Shown: in pieces, positions 37,426-50,683 of the stretch
Layout: the number at the start of each line of letters is the position of its first letter
How positions within the stretch are numbered: position 1 is the stretch's first letter
NCBI GenBank assembly: GCA_963576785.1
Contig: OY756149.1
Coordinates: 1,116,001 to 1,180,000 of the forward strand
Source: Chlorophyllum brunneum
Lineage: Eukaryota; Basidiomycota; Agaricomycetes; Agaricales; Agaricaceae
Direction: 5' to 3'
DNA: 64,000 nt
Notes under the pieces: generated by a model
Databases searched by the model: none
What the model was told of the DNA's origin: nothing
Seen by the model: only the letters and a program-made list of their open reading frames with translations
Position numbers and translations under genes: made by a program

Positions 37426-37814
37426 TCTGTGAGAGGATGATAGTAAGCGAACGCGCGACTTCCGATGTCTCAGGTTGTCATGTTGGAGGTTTTATGCCAA
37501 GTTCAGGGCTTGTTGTGACGGAGTCATGGGAGGAGAAGTTCGCCGGGAGAAAAATGTAGCTGGGCCGTGTCATTATCCTGCTTCATCATGATCTACCTGA
37601 TAAGACCAGAAGTGACGAGGCAAAGAAGACATGAGGACGATGAAATCAGAGGCAAAAATACAGAGGATGAGGAAAAGGGCTCACGTGATCTGACACAAGT
37701 CTGGACACCCCAAACGCGCTCCCTCTTGTCCCACACGAAGCTGTCACCCTCGTCCTGGAAAAGCCCAACAAAAACGGTTTATAAACGCCGGAGCTTTACC
37801 AGTTCGTATTGACA
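37426..37814. other. Short divergent promoter
   Basis: About 390 bases between divergent starts of the unknown gene and the adenine glycosylase gene. Nothing else seen. Confidence 0.5.
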
Positions 37815-39944
37815 ATGTCCAAACGCCGCGCCTCGCGATCCGCATCAGATGAGGAGTGGAATAGTGAGAATGCAATACTGTCATCATCCGACTCCGATTC
37901 AGATGTCGGAGAAAGCGCGTCCAAGAAGCCAAAAATCTTCAAGAAGTGGAGCGCAAAAAAATCCAATGCGAACAAGAAGAGAAAGACGGGGGGTCAAACA
38001 CGGGAGCCCGCCCAAAGTTACGCAGGGATTCCAAAGATCAAGGATTCCATGCATCCTGGGTCTCGTCATTCAATCCGGTCGGTCGGACCCCCACGCACCG
38101 CACTACTACAATGGTTTGCCACTGTACACGATTCGCGTGGCATGCCATGGCGCAAACCCTGCAGACTTTCTCAAGGGTCGGAAGAGCGTTCTCAGCGCGC
38201 GTACGAGGTGATGCGTCCGCAGCATATCTGTTCGGTGAATCTCACTCTTGCACAGGTGTGGGTATCCGAAGTGATGCTACAGCAAACTCAAGTAGCCACG
38301 GTTATTCCTTACTACAACCGTTGGATGGAAACGTAAAGTTTCTTTTGCAGAAATTTCTATTGGATGGTTCTGCGTGAGCTGATAGGACTTTATAGGTTTC
38401 CCACCCTGAGAGACTTAGTGGGTTAAATCAACTTGTATGTGTGTATTCTGGCTTATGACCATGTGCTCAGGCCAAGGCAGATGTGGATCAGGTTAACGCA
38501 TTGTGGAAAGGGCTTGGATATTATAGCAGGGCCAGTCGTCTACTGGAAGGGGCGAAGATAGCCGTCAAGGATTATGGTGGCAGATTACCAGACAACGCGA
38601 AAGAAATGCAGGCGAAGATCCCTGGCATCGGCCGATATAGTGCCGGAGCTATCTGCTCCATAGCTTATGGCGAGCGAGTTCCTGTCGTAAGCGATGCATA
38701 TCTTCTATTTGTACGAAGTCGTATTAACATAGGCATAGCTTGATGGAAACGTCCACCGATTGCTCAGCCGGCTTCTTGCACTTCATTCTCCACCAAAAGC
38801 TAAAGCGACGTTAGATATTCTCTGGAATGCAGCAAGAGACATAGTACAGGGGGAAGGTGAGATATCCATCATTGGCGCCCGTTTTCTCTGTGCTCTATAT
38901 CTCTGGTATCCATTGAATTAGGTGAAGTGAACAATATTCCATATCCCGGCGATGTCAACCAAGCTTTGATTGAGCTTGGAAGCACCGTCTGCAAAGTGCG
39001 GGATCCGTCCTGCAAAACCTGTCCTCTTCAGCAATGGTGTTCCGCATATTCCCTTGCTTCTCAGACAGAGGAATCGGTAAGTCACGAAATTCTTTGTCGA
39101 TCACCTAGAGCTGTCTCTGAACCGATTGACAGCCCATCTTAGATATCGAAGATGCTTGTAGTGTTTGCAGACCGATTGCAACAGAATGGGCAGTCACTGC
39201 TTTTCCAATGAAGGCCGACCGTAAAAAGGCTAGAGAAGAATTGGACATTGTCAATGTAGTCGAGTGGCGTCGTGACATAGCTTCTCATCAGAGATTCTTT
39301 CTACTTGTCAGGAGACCTGAAACTGGTATGTCCCTTGCGCTCAGCTGAATTCTAGCTAGCTCAAGATCGAGCTCAGGAATGTTGGCGCGGTTGCTTGATT
39401 TTGCCACTTCGGTGGATGTCTCCAAGAATTTGTCAGAACAGGCTGTCAAATCCACATCACTTGAACTCCTCGGTGACTTTTTTGGACAAAGGTTTCGCGA
39501 ACCCCCTTGTCCACCATCAGAAAGGAGTTGTGGCGGTAACATCAGAGAAGTTCAGGTTACAAAGATGTCCATAGTTGGGGATGTCTCTCATGTTTTCTCG
39601 CACATAAAGAAAACATACAGAGTGGTTTGGATACTGATGACAGAAGGTGACGGACCACCTGAGATTCGTCGGAATTTCATGTCTTTTTCCAAGATCACCC
39701 CAATAGGGAAGGGGAAGCGAAAGGATTCCTTGGCAGGTTCTAAAAGGAGTCGGACTGCCCCTACGAAAGGCATGTGGATTCCGTTGGATGAAGTGGCTGG
39801 AGCAACGTGAGTGTGGTCGTTCGTAGTATATGCTATGGATGACTGAACTGGTTTATGCATTGTTGATGCAGTATGGGGACGGGCTCAGTGAAAGTATGGG
39901 ATGTGGCCCGAAAGTCGTGGGAGGGTGATGTGGCTACGAGTTAG
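37815..39944 (+). CDS. MUTYH: Adenine DNA glycosylase (MutY homologue)
   Basis: MutY enzymes remove adenine mispaired with 8-oxoguanine in base-excision repair, in nucleus and mitochondria. The start MSKRRASRSASDEEW leads into a basic nuclear-localisation-like stretch (KKPKIFKKWSAKKSN). The catalytic Glu lies in WVSEVMLQQTQVATVIPYY. The helix-hairpin-helix is AKIPGIGRYSAGAICSIAYG, followed by LDGNVHRLLSRLLAL with the catalytic Asp. The 4Fe-4S ligands fit C-x6-C-x2-C-x5-C in CKVRDPSCKTCPLQQWC. The C-terminal part, from REPPCPPSE on, is the NUDIX-like domain that checks 8-oxoguanine (VSHVFSHIKKTYRVVWI). About six short introns are needed; everything stays in phase. Length is near 590 residues. 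Confidence 0.95.
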
Positions 39945-40246
39945 ATATGCCATCCATGATACACGACGCACGACCAACGGACATGCTCGGGTCTCTTCAG
40001 GGCTTAGAACCAATATTGTAGTTAGCATATTCCCCGGACATACTCGGCTATGATTACTAATTGGACAAGTATGTTGACTCCTACCTGATCCACGGGGCAT
40101 AATCGACGACCTTAGAATGCCAACAGCTTTATTGATATGGTCACGTGGCAACACTTCCCCGTCACGTTCGGGTTCAATGCCTCTGTTTGATCCGACACGT
40201 CCACTTTTCTCTTGAGCGCGTTTTCTTGATACATGTCGAACTTCAG
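39945..40246. other. Short intergenic region
   Basis: About 300 bases between two plus-strand genes. Nothing further seen. Confidence 0.5.
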
Positions 40247-42602
40247 ATGAGTTCTCTCAAAGAAGTTTTAGAGAATCACGGGGACGACGACTTATAGTCA
40301 GTATCAATAACCAAACATTCCAGGGACCCTACTGACGACCCTCTTCGACCAGTCACATTTTAAACCTTGGCAAAAGCGCACCACAGAATGAAGTACATGA
40401 ACGCTACCGTACTCTTTCTCTCGTATTCCACCCAGACAAACAACAAGATGAGCAAGCAAAGGAGATAGCTACTCGTAATTTTCTCAAAATACAGAAAGCT
40501 TATCAAGGTCAGCCCTCCAAATCTGTGGTGCTACAACGAATGTAACCGTTAACAAACAGTTTTGTCTGATCCTTTCCTTCGGTATGTTCGATTCTATTGA
40601 TATGTGGATATTGGACATTGGTTCATCCCATAAAGTGAGGTTTACGATCAGCTAGGTGTGTTGCACACCCCAGACTTTTAATTTGTTCTCCAACTGTTAC
40701 GCTTAGGTGATGAGGGTTTAGCCATAAAATGGCCGGATGGACTCCGATCCAAGACGATAGAAGAAGTATGTCTTGCTTTCATTATTGTTTGCGTCATCCT
40801 AATCATACGCAGGTCCGAGATAACCTTTCCCAAGTGAAAGGTGAGCTGCGACGACACCGCCAGAGCACCGTTCTTCTACCCAAGGGCACTCTTCATTGTA
40901 TCGTGAATGCTGCGCCGTTGTTTCAGACCATAGGCGGCCATGGCTCAATTTTAGGTCATGTGGCTAGTGTTGGGCTCGCAAGTTACTCGCTGCGATACGA
41001 TATTCAGGTGAGGGTTTACGTTTTGTGATATTCGTGTAGTCGCTCAATTGACCCAGAGAAGGATCAATGAGAAAACCACGGTTAGCTTTGGAGTACAAGT
41101 CAGAAACCGAGGACATCGTCCTGACCTTAGCGGAACGATACAACACCAATTTTCTCCTCGATTGTCGGCGTTAGTGAGTTATCATGTACACTGGGTCCCT
41201 GCTCTAGCTTATTATGGAAGGCTGTCGTTCATCTTGGGTTCCCATTCCAAACGAGACTAGAAAGCTCCTATCAAGATGGCACAAATTCCCTCATTATTAA
41301 AGCTGTTGGGGCTTTGGGCGCTCCTTTACTTCTTCTTCCCGCCCTGAACATCGGTTTGAGCCGAAAACTATTTCGACGAGGGAACAAGCAGGCATCGATT
41401 GATCTCCATGTTGGCCAACAGCCCCATGTGAAGCTTCGTCTAACGTCTCCTACCCCTTTTGGTCTCAAACTTCGCAATAATGGACATCATGATGATGAAG
41501 GACCTACGGGAGGCTCTTCTTCATCTGGTTTGGAATCAGGGATCACCTTCACATCATACGGCCTCGATTTGGAACAAGGAGATCCCAAACTAGTGGGCGA
41601 GTTCGGGGTAAATTTGCTCGAACTGGGGACTACCCTGAAAACTGGGCTGACCCTCGGCCTCACGGGCATCAACTGGATACTATCTACACTCTGGTCAATT
41701 CCTCCACATTCCACCGAGATCAGTACGACGGTGACATTGGGAGGTGCCGGCATTGTTTTCGTGCTCGAGTATGTTGTTACATTTAATTCAATACCGAGAT
41801 ATCAGACACTGATGTATATTTAGGATGACCCGCTTGGAGCAGCGGCTCACCCTGCCTATTCTTCTATCTACAGAGTACAATGGTCCCTTGGCACTTTGCA
41901 CCACCGTTTTGCCCGCCATAGCCGGCCTTCTCCTTTATAAGTTTGTCGTCCTACCTCGCCGCAGGACTCAAAGACTTGCGTGAGTGATGGATTAACTACC
42001 GCTTTCACTAACTGAGCTCTTCGGTACAGACGGCTTCGCGCTGCTCGCAAGGCGCTAGAGGAATCGGACGAGCGACGTGAGAGAAACGCCGTTGAGAACC
42101 TCCTGAAAGATCTTGCTCGAAAACAGAATCAAGCCGAAAAATCCAAACAAGGTTGGAGACAACGCTCTTGAGAGACTTCTCACTCAATCGGCTTTAGGAT
42201 TGGTCATTATCGAGGCCAGCTATGGTTCTACAGAAACGGAAGAGGGCACACAAGATTTAACCTTCGATGTGACAATACCAATCCAGTCTCTTGTCCGAAA
42301 TTCTCAACTTTACATCCCCAGCGGAGAAGAAGCTAAGGTACGTCTCTATGCCCACACCAGCATTTCCTTTGTGCTAGATCCCTCACGACCTTTGGGTGAC
42401 AGTTAAGTGCCCAAGGATTCTTCGACCCTGCACCATTCGTGTCGAAGGCCCTTCGCATCCGTTACCTCTTCCGCGAGCAGATGCACTACGCCGAAATCCC
42501 CGATCACCTGCCTACTGTATTACCACTCTTAGGTTGGTCCAGGGTCACTGTCATTGGACTGTTACTGATTGTCCCGCAGAACACCGGGTTGATGGCCAAT
42601 GA
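40247..42602 (+). CDS. DNAJC11-like mitochondrial J-domain protein
   Basis: DNAJC11 proteins sit at the mitochondrial membranes with the MICOS complex and support cristae. The start MSSLKEVLENHGDDDL is spliced to YHILNLGKSAPQNEVHERYR, and the J-domain HPD triad appears in LSLVFHPDKQQDEQ. A beta-rich middle region follows (RRINEKTTVSFGVQVRN, SASIDLHVG-like segments). The C-terminal DUF3395 region has GLVIIEASYGSTE, FDVTIPIQSLVRNSQLYIP and FFDPAPFVSKALRIRYLF. A helix of mixed charge (RRLRAARKALEESDERRER) precedes it. A seeming frame change near 42150 is a 46-nt intron (42152-42197) joining KSKQ to GLVII. The gene is intact, with about ten introns. Confidence 0.88.
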
Positions 42603-44426
42603 AACAAGCAGCCAGTCCAAGCCCTGATGGCCTGGATTTACCACCGAATTCATCGCCCTCGCTTTGCTATGACAAGGTAGCCTCTATCAGTGAAAGCAGC
42701 TCTGATGTAACATTTCCCACTTCCTATCCTCTGGAGTGAGGGAAATATGTCTTTCGGATTTAGTGTTGATCATACATTGATCATACGGAGTCTGCTCATG
42801 CACCTCGGAACGACATTTCGTCGGAGATTTCCATTTAAACGCCCAGGTCATCCCACGCTATGTATTTCTCCCACTCGTACCCTTTCCTGAATATCATCGC
42901 CACTCACACGGATTGCTGATCCTCATCGGCATACTCTTGATGATGATCAAGCTAATCGACAGTTTCACATTCAATACAAGAAACCCGTCCTCGTGCCCGT
43001 TGCAAGTTTCGCTACGTAAACTCTACTTAGGTTACCGTGTCGGGACCTTTTCTGACCCTTCTACCGCAAAACGGAGACGACGGCCCATAGATCGGCGGGA
43101 TTATCGGCAGACCTTGGTATCACCTTGTTTGGCCCTTCCCATCTACCCTGCGGAAATTAGTCACAAATCAAACTAGCTTGTTTCGTTTCTTTGCAAATAT
43201 CGATAGATGCCGTTTCACCGGTAAATTTACATGAGATGTTCAATTTGATGACCATAGCGAATGAAATGCATTACTAACTTCACATGCTGCATATTCCCAC
43301 CACGCCTAATCATGACCTGTTCCTCTCGCAAATAAGCATCCCTCTAAGGCTGAGCCCCACACCCGAATCAGAATCCGCAGGGGCTTCCGTATGTGCCTAT
43401 TACCGTGCAAATAAGTTATAGAGACCTCACCCTGCAAACGAGAAAGGGGAAACCCGCGCAGGTCCAATACCTTCCCACCTGGATTTGTGACTGTCCCGTC
43501 CTTCATGTAGGGTCCGGTCGCAGTGTTTTTTGATATTCCTAGTGGAAGGATCCATGAACAACCCTGAGGGTACGCCATGCGATCAGAATTCACCACGTTT
43601 TCCCGCCCAAGTTTCATCTGATTGGCTCTATGTATAATACTTGCCAGCTGTCCGTTCGACCCAGATTAGTTGATCCACAGCGCCCATCTGTGTCGGTCGC
43701 CTAGTAACTCAAGGAGCTACCCGTCATAAGAAGCAAGTTGACGGGCCCCAAACTCGGTAGAATATTGAATCAACATGATCGGGACATGTCTAGGCTGCAG
43801 ACGTTCCGTGGACACAAGCTGACGTGCCAAATCCAAATTTATATGGTAGGTGGTGTATCCGTCAACGTATGGGGATGTCCATATGGCACTGGTCCGTTTT
43901 TTTGGCGTCGTCGAAGGGCGATGTCACAGATCTCATTGATTCAGCGTTGGCGAACCCACAAGCATCTGATTCGATGTTTGCGTTTACGGTTCAATTACAC
44001 TATGGATCGGGTTTTCATGGAGATCACTGATCTGAGATAACCTCAGGATCATGGGATACTTAGAGTTAAGGTCGGCGAGCATCTCGATACTAGTTCAACT
44101 TTCTCAGGTACGGACTAAAACGGGTTTCTTCTGGACTTGCCCGCTCCGTTTTGCAAGCGACTCGCATCGGGGCATGGACAGCCGTAACTAACGTGCGAAC
44201 ACTATATTAGCTTCTTACGTTCCAGTCCCTGGATCTCAAGGTTATGCATGTGGCTCACTCAATGCAATATAAACGACGAAAAATAATTACTAGGTTAGAG
44301 GAACCGTTCCTCGGTCGGCCCTACGGCTCAGTATTCGACCGAAATCTTTATATAGGCCGAGTCGAGTCCACCCTTGGTCTACGCACCCTGCTGTATAACC
44401 TTTCTACTCTGCTCTGCAGTCCTGCC
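42603..44426. other. Gene-poor region upstream of the WOPR regulator
   Basis: About 1.8 kb without a recognisable gene. Short frames occur at 42913-43176, 43306-43617 (minus) and 43738-44040; none resembles a known protein. Large upstream regions are known for WOPR master regulators in other fungi, so this may be regulatory or 5' UTR. Confidence 0.45.
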
Positions 44427-45671
44427 ATGCAGCGTCCGACTCTTCAAAACGTCCGTATACGCTCAACTCGCGATGCTCTCCAGGTTTTCAATGGTGTCGC
44501 CACAAACCGATTGCCTCTCATTACTCGACGCCTAGATGCCGAAGAGCGACGAGCCATCACTCCAGGTAATGTGTACGTTTGGTAAGCCAACCCCTTGGTG
44601 CAGCACACCCCTTCGTTGACCACCGTGGCTTCAAGGGAAGAGCGTGGCGCCAACACGGAGCCCACCGGCCTTGGGATGGAGCGGTGGTAAGTCAATGATG
44701 GATTCTAGATGGACTCTCCTAATGGATTGGAATTTGCAGGACGGATGGTATGGGCTGGGGTCCCAGTCGTAAGTAGCGCATCCCTGGTCTTGACTGGCTT
44801 GACTAGGAGCTGACATGAAGGAACTCCCAGGTGTCAGAGACGTATGTGGCTCTCATTAGTCAAAAGCAGATATGAACACAAGCCATAGGAGTTCTTGTTC
44901 TACCACCAAAAAGAATCAGGCCTCAACGATGATGGAATCAACCCTGTGACTCCTTGGGCCCAAATGATGAGGTGGGTCTCGTGTTTACATTACTCGTGTG
45001 CGCCTCCTCAAAAACTGTTGGCCTCGCTACTTCAATAAGAAGACCTTCGGTTGGACGCCCACCGAACAGGCCTTACACGCTGGACTCCAGGACCGCTCCA
45101 GAATCTGAACTTTTGATAAAACAGACCTATAGTGTCCATGTCTCTTTGCCTGCCGATCGGCCTCGGGGTATCGTCAGGAAATGGCACCTCAGTATGTTTG
45201 CATGTAGCATATCACTATTTTTATCCCTAACCAATTTTTTCCCAATATCCAGCTGCATACTTTAGTCAGAATAAGCTCGACGAACTACGAACGGTGGATG
45301 AAATACACGGCGTTGGTGATGTGGCGGTGCCTGAAGGGTGGTTCAAGAGTGCTCGTGTTGGGAAGGCAAGACGAGACAGCCGAGCACAAGGCAGTAATCC
45401 CCAACCAGCTGAGGCTGTTCCGCAGCCCACGACCCCGCCATTTTACACCTACCCGCTTGGGTCGTCACCAACCTCGCAACAACGACATGCCCCACCTCGC
45501 CAACACTCTTCGCCCAGCCCATCCAGTCACTCAAGCACTGCATCATCATCGTCAGTGCATAATACCGGCCACCCGACAGGGCATCTCGTGCCACTCGAAT
45601 ACCTTCAAAATGTGTCTGCTCCCCGGAGGGATCCCAATGACGAACAACTACTGCGTCGCTTCTCCTCTTGA
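44427..45671 (+). CDS. WOPR-domain (Gti1/Pac2) transcriptional regulator
   Basis: WOPR proteins (Wor1, Ryp1, Mit1, Gti1, Pac2) bind DNA and act as master switches of morphology and development. The protein starts MQRPTLQNVRIRSTRDALQV and carries both conserved halves of the domain. WOPRa has RLPLITRRLDAEERRAITPG, then VYVWEERG joined by splicing. WOPRb has LIKQTYSVHVSLPADRPRG and RKWHLTAYFSQNKLDELRTV, ending VPEGWFKSARVGK. Between the halves lie the joined exons FLFYHQKESGLNDDG and PWAQMMRRPSVGRPP. The tail is Gln/Pro/Ser/His-rich, typical of activation regions. About 330 residues. The frame is open upstream to 44244, but the ATG at 44427 matches family starts. The target genes are not evident. 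Confidence 0.88.
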
Positions 45672-48600
45672 ATGTAGTGCACATGATCTCTTTTCCCAGA
45701 TAGTCCGTCTAGTAGCGTCAGGAACGTTATTGGTTCGTTTTCCCTTACCTTAGACCACTCATACAGGACCACTGCTTGTAACCTATCACCTATAGCTGCC
45801 CGAACTCGCTTTCGTTGTCATGTTTTTACGTTCGTAGTAGGCCCATGTACCTCTAGTATTGTTATCAGCAGCAGAGTCTAGAACCATCACTGCTCATAAT
45901 CTTACGCCGATCGAAATTTCTCTAGTCGTGATACTGACGGAAGTTGCTGCGTTGTGTAAACCGTGTTCAGATTGGGACAGTCCTCTGGATACAGGAGTCT
46001 ATCCTCTCGTGAAAATCACAGCTGACTCAGAATAGCTTGACCAAACCATGGCGGTGATCAGGGCCCAGATCGACGGCAACACTACACCTACAAACCAGTT
46101 CGCCTCTCAAGATCTCATGGTCCCTTACTGCTTCTGGACCACAAGCTCTCAGGCGATAATAAATGGGAAGATTAATCTATCTCAATGTCGGACGGATTTT
46201 GCCTCAAGGACTTGGCTCGATTTGATGGCTTGAACTTCACGTCAACAATGAGGAAATTTGGAGTTCTGAAATAGCCCGATTGCTTCTGCTCAAATACTGA
46301 GTCGTCGGATCTTCGGCTTGACCCTTCGTCGCCCCGCCTGGGCTGATTACGGAATTGATTTCCTCAGTACAATTATATCATGGTTTCATATCTTCAATTT
46401 GACTTCTTGGCTCACGGATACCTTAGGCTTCCGCTAGGGTTTCTCGATATACCCGTACGCTCTGAGAACTACGTCGGTGCAGGAAAGCTTGTTTGAATGG
46501 ACAAGATTTCATGCCTCATGGGATGATCAATGAACACTCCCATTCTCAATCATTTCCCTGGAAGTATGAACCTCAACATTGTCGCAAGTTGGGGCGAGGA
46601 AAAGCTACACGTTGTCCGCGGTCCATTCGTGAAGGAGTCCTCCTATCCGCTCACGGAGTGGGGAGTGGTGTATGAGGAAACTCACTTTATCTTCACAGTG
46701 ACTATTCATGGCCACACAATCAAACGTCTGGGCCCCCATCTGTCTCTATCACGGTTCTGATATTTTCTGGTCATATGTTGCCAGAACCAGAATTAGAAAT
46801 AGTATACAGCTGTGGTAAAGTGACGATGTCATGTACATCTTGGCATGAGGATTTGACTCGACTCCGTGGCTTCCTCTCTCACCTGTTTCTGGGATGCGTC
46901 ACCTTCCTCTCTCAGGCCGTCCGCCGTTCAGGCTTCTCTCCGCCTGCGGCATAGGACCTTCTAGTTCCATGGTTGCTCGAACTATCCCCCCATAGGCGAT
47001 CACGTCCATGGCTAGGTTGCAGTACCCTCTACCATTCACGACTTTCATTCGCGAACAGCTCTACCTTCATGTTGCATCAGGGTAGCCATTACGGCTGTAG
47101 TTGAAACCTAGATGTGGCGCTGTCTCCGCAGGATTGACCCCTTCATCTCATTTAATTCGTTCTTCGCGAAATTTAAATAGTGTCCGGGTTCTGGCTCCCC
47201 GGCGGGCATCACCATACCTCCATTCGTGAGGCGCAATGCATCTAGAGGCTGATTCGGTCTGAGTCTCGTCCACTTTCTGGAAACCTCGCTGACGAACGAT
47301 CCTCATGCCCACTTTTTTCTTTTTCCTGCTTAGATCTCGGCCACCCTGTGTTCGATTCACTATTGACGGAGGCGGGGACAGCCCTGGATCTTGTGAGGGA
47401 ATAGGAAAGGGGTGCTGCTGGACATACCAATCCTACTGCGGACCAGATCCGGGGGTGGAATAGGTGAGTACGACTCAATGACAGTGGAACGACTTTTGAG
47501 CTCCGCGAATGTCGACTTCCGCCGCTAGATTCCCAACGCATGGCACTGTCGTGAACGCTTGGGAAGGAACCCAATTGATTATGATAATATTTTTATCGAC
47601 CCTTTACCCAGTTTACGGCTCAGCGCCTTTGTCCTCTGCTGTAGCTTTTGAGACTTGCTCCAGAAACAGTGTGGAAAGTGAGCAGGGCGTATTTCTCTCT
47701 AGATTTTTGGGGAACCGCTATTTTGAGAGGTTTACCGTTGTGTCCGGTCAAGTTCTCCCCAGAAAGTTCGAAGGTAAACTTCCCATGATATTTATGGGTT
47801 CACGGAATTGTACCCAGGCCACATTTGATGATAGGCATGTAAAAATAACAGCTAATGGAAGTGTCTTCACTGTAGTGCAGCGGTGTCCACCGACTCGGCA
47901 TTTTCACAGCTTCATTTCCGTTTCGCATTTCTCCACTGAATATATTTTCACATGACTGATATAATGATTCATGGGGAACGGAGCCGATTATTCTTAGTGA
48001 CGAGGGCAAAACGTAATAATCCAGCGCCGCAGTGGAATGTGCCTTCGCAGCATTTTGACATTTGCCGTTGCTCGGAAAAGTGATGGTTGTATGTACGTCC
48101 GCCAGGGATGGCTGTTGCTGGTTATGCATCAACGTAAGACATATTTCGCAGGCCACGGCGGCCAGGAGATAGCCCCTGATACAACATTCGATTACAGGAA
48201 GAAGTTTGCAGAGAACTTGCCCACGGAATAAAGTGTTCCCAGAAGAACCAGACGAAAAAACTCCGCACCGCTCCTTACCCGTAACACGTCTTCGGTACGC
48301 AGGCCCAGACTAGGTTCTGATGGAGACGTTCCATGGACTGGGAATACGAAGGCCGATGGAGCATGTGCTAGAGTTTGCATATTTTAGATCATGGCCTGTT
48401 CTGTGTTCCTGTGTCGAAAGTGAATCTGGGGGTTAACATGTGCTTTCCACTTGTGGACCGTTACCGGCGGCTTATGGCGACCGGATTTTCAGTCTTTATA
48501 ACCGAGGGCGGCTTTTTTTGGTCAAGAATACCTGAATTTGATGAGTCCGGTGTGCGGTATCTCCTGGACTTTTGGGGTTTCTTCCGCTGCTCGGCCCTTG

Positions 48601-48727
48601 GGAGCAGGAAATGGCCGCCTTGCCTCACACAGTAATTGTGTGAGCCGTGGGATGATCGAGGACGGGTACACAATTACGTCAACGCCATGCGAATGGTTCG
48701 GGACCCTGGTCCTCAGCTACTTAGACC
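45672..48727. other. Gene-poor region downstream of the WOPR regulator
   Basis: About 3 kb with scattered frames and nothing recognised. The longest is 47509-47955 (+, 148 codons), with a hydrophobic segment (LIMIIFLSTLYPVYG) and several Cys. It has no supported exons around it. Shorter frames are at 46530-46760 and 48375-48635. These may be lineage-specific genes, UTR or decayed DNA. Confidence 0.4.
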
Positions 48728-50683
48728 ATGCCTTCGGACTCGCGACAGTCACCGTCGCCCTTAGAAAATAAGCCCAGAGGAGCAAATCGCTCTACAAAGG
48801 TTGCTGGAAAGCTTAAGGTTCTACCAGAGCAACCCGAGCATCTCGTGGTCCTCGATGTTAACAAAAGTCCCGCCTTGAACGAACCCCGGAAAGCCTGCGA
48901 CGATGCTGTGGATTCAACAGGCGAAAGCGAGGATGGGGATATCGAGAGTAGCGAGGACAACGAACAGGAGGCGGATGTCGAGGCAGGTCCCAACCTCGAT
49001 TATAGATAGGGCAGGCGCTAACAAGACGCGTGGTTTGCTCCCACTTACATTAGATCTATAATCAAATATCGCTTATACCAGAAGGAACCGCTCGAAGAGA
49101 TGCGCTAAGACTCACTAAAAAGAAAGCAAAGTCATTACCTCGCGTCACGGCGTATGCAACAGCGAGGTGCCTTTTTCCCTCTTCATATCTTCCAAACTTA
49201 CAATCCAGCCATGGTCTAGCTCATATCGGATGAATGAGCTCATGAAATTCTTCAATGCAAGAAGAAATGCTTACCATACCAACCCGAAGCTCATCGACGA
49301 CGTCATATATACTCCCTATGTCTATGAAATTCAACCAAAGAGTAGCGATGGTCGACCGTCTCATTCAGGGACTGTCCTCACTGGTGATCTCCTTGGCATT
49401 CCAGAACTTCACCAGGAGACTCCCGGGGACGATGACCGGACGGTGAAGAGAAAGAAGAGGAGTTTCTTCGACACCACTTCACATGAAGCAGAGATATTTA
49501 TGTTTCAGTATGGAACAGTGGTGATCTGGGGGTTGACGGAAAGCCAGGAAAAACGCTTCCTTGCTTCGATGTCAGTTTTTCTGAGAGATAGCCTTCTTCT
49601 CTACTGATTCGGAGCCCTAGAAAACGCTTTGAGATCGAAAAGCTAGGTAAATATGAGAGGCTCCTTGCCGACTTTCATGTATTCACATCTTCGTCAGCCC
49701 CAGAAAACGTAGAGATGGAAGATCTCAACTACTACTATGCAAATTACAGCCGGTAAACCAAGTCTTTTCACTTAAAGTCCTTGCTTAGCACACTCTAGAA
49801 TTTACAACGATGTCATCACCCTCCGTAAAGGGTCGAGCTACATGTGCGTCGCTTTGACGTTTCTCTACAACTGCCCGTCTCACAATAAATAGGACTAAAC
49901 TTTCACTGTCTCACGCGCTTTCCCAATCGGTAAAAATATCTCTTGTAAGTACTTACTTTTTACTTTTTCAGCGGTTCGTCCTTACTCTAGCCAGTTTGAA
50001 GAATTAATCTCTTCAACGATAGAAGAGACTAAAGATATTCCCGAAGTTATCAGTGAAACAGGAAAGATCGGGATGCCGCATAAAGGTAGTTGCGTACGTT
50101 GCCTGGAATGGAACTTGTGATTTGACGGCCTCACAGAAATTATGCAACAAATCGGGCAGCTTTTCCTACTCAGGACTAACATCAACTCTGTAGGCTCGGT
50201 CTTAGATTCCCCAGTGAGGATTCCTTCAGAATTTCTTAGATTCGTAGAATATTCAACAATATATTCGTCTCGATAGGAAGTATTTTGGGTGAGTTCTCGG
50301 CTCTTTGACGGTGTTCTCTAGGGTCACCCATGCTGTCTTTCAAGAGCTTTCCAGACCTCCAGCCACTGTATGATGCCGCTCGGAGTTATCTTGAGATTCC
50401 TCAGCGTATTAATCTTCTGAACACACGTGTGGAAGTGCGCATCATAATTTCCGCAGCTCCTCATCGGTTCATTGATTCGGTTAATCAGGTTCTTCAAGAC
50501 ATGTTGCAACTTCTGAAAGAATCCGTCTCAAGCAGACACGCGGAAAGGTTGGAGCAAATTGTTATTGCTCTCATCGCGATAGAGATAGGTATGTATTGGG
50601 ATACTTAGGCCTTACGACATCGGGCACTGATGAAGATTCCAGTCCTTGGTATTATCACTATACTCGTGGATCTAATGGCTTGA
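48728..50683 (+). CDS. RMD1: RMD1/SIF2-family protein (DUF155)
   Basis: Members of this family (yeast Rmd1/Rmd8, fission yeast Sif2, human RMND1) are membrane-tethered proteins linked to mitochondrial translation or sporulation; the biochemical role is unclear. The start MPSDSRQSPSPLENKPRGAN leads to KLKVLPEQPE and an acidic linker. Then come KSLPRVTAYATA joined to SSYRMNELMKFFNARR. The DUF155 core reads FQYGTVVIWGLTESQEKRFL, MEDLNYYYANYSR, IYNDVITLRKGSSYMTKLSL, MPHKEIMQQIGQL and LRTNINSVGSVLDSPE. The C-terminal helix RINLLNTRVEV precedes a final membrane segment, IEIVLGIITILVDLMA. Roughly eight short introns. The first intron boundary near 48975-49065 has two plausible acceptors. Confidence 0.88.

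Noticed and set aside
42152..42197. Apparent frameshift in the DNAJC11-like gene
   Set aside because: A 46-nt GTTGGA-TTTAG intron joins KSKQ to GLVII in phase.
47509..47955. 148-codon frame with a faint resemblance to a cadherin prodomain
   Set aside because: Similarity is a few scattered residues, the family is not expected in fungi, and no neighbouring exon supports it.
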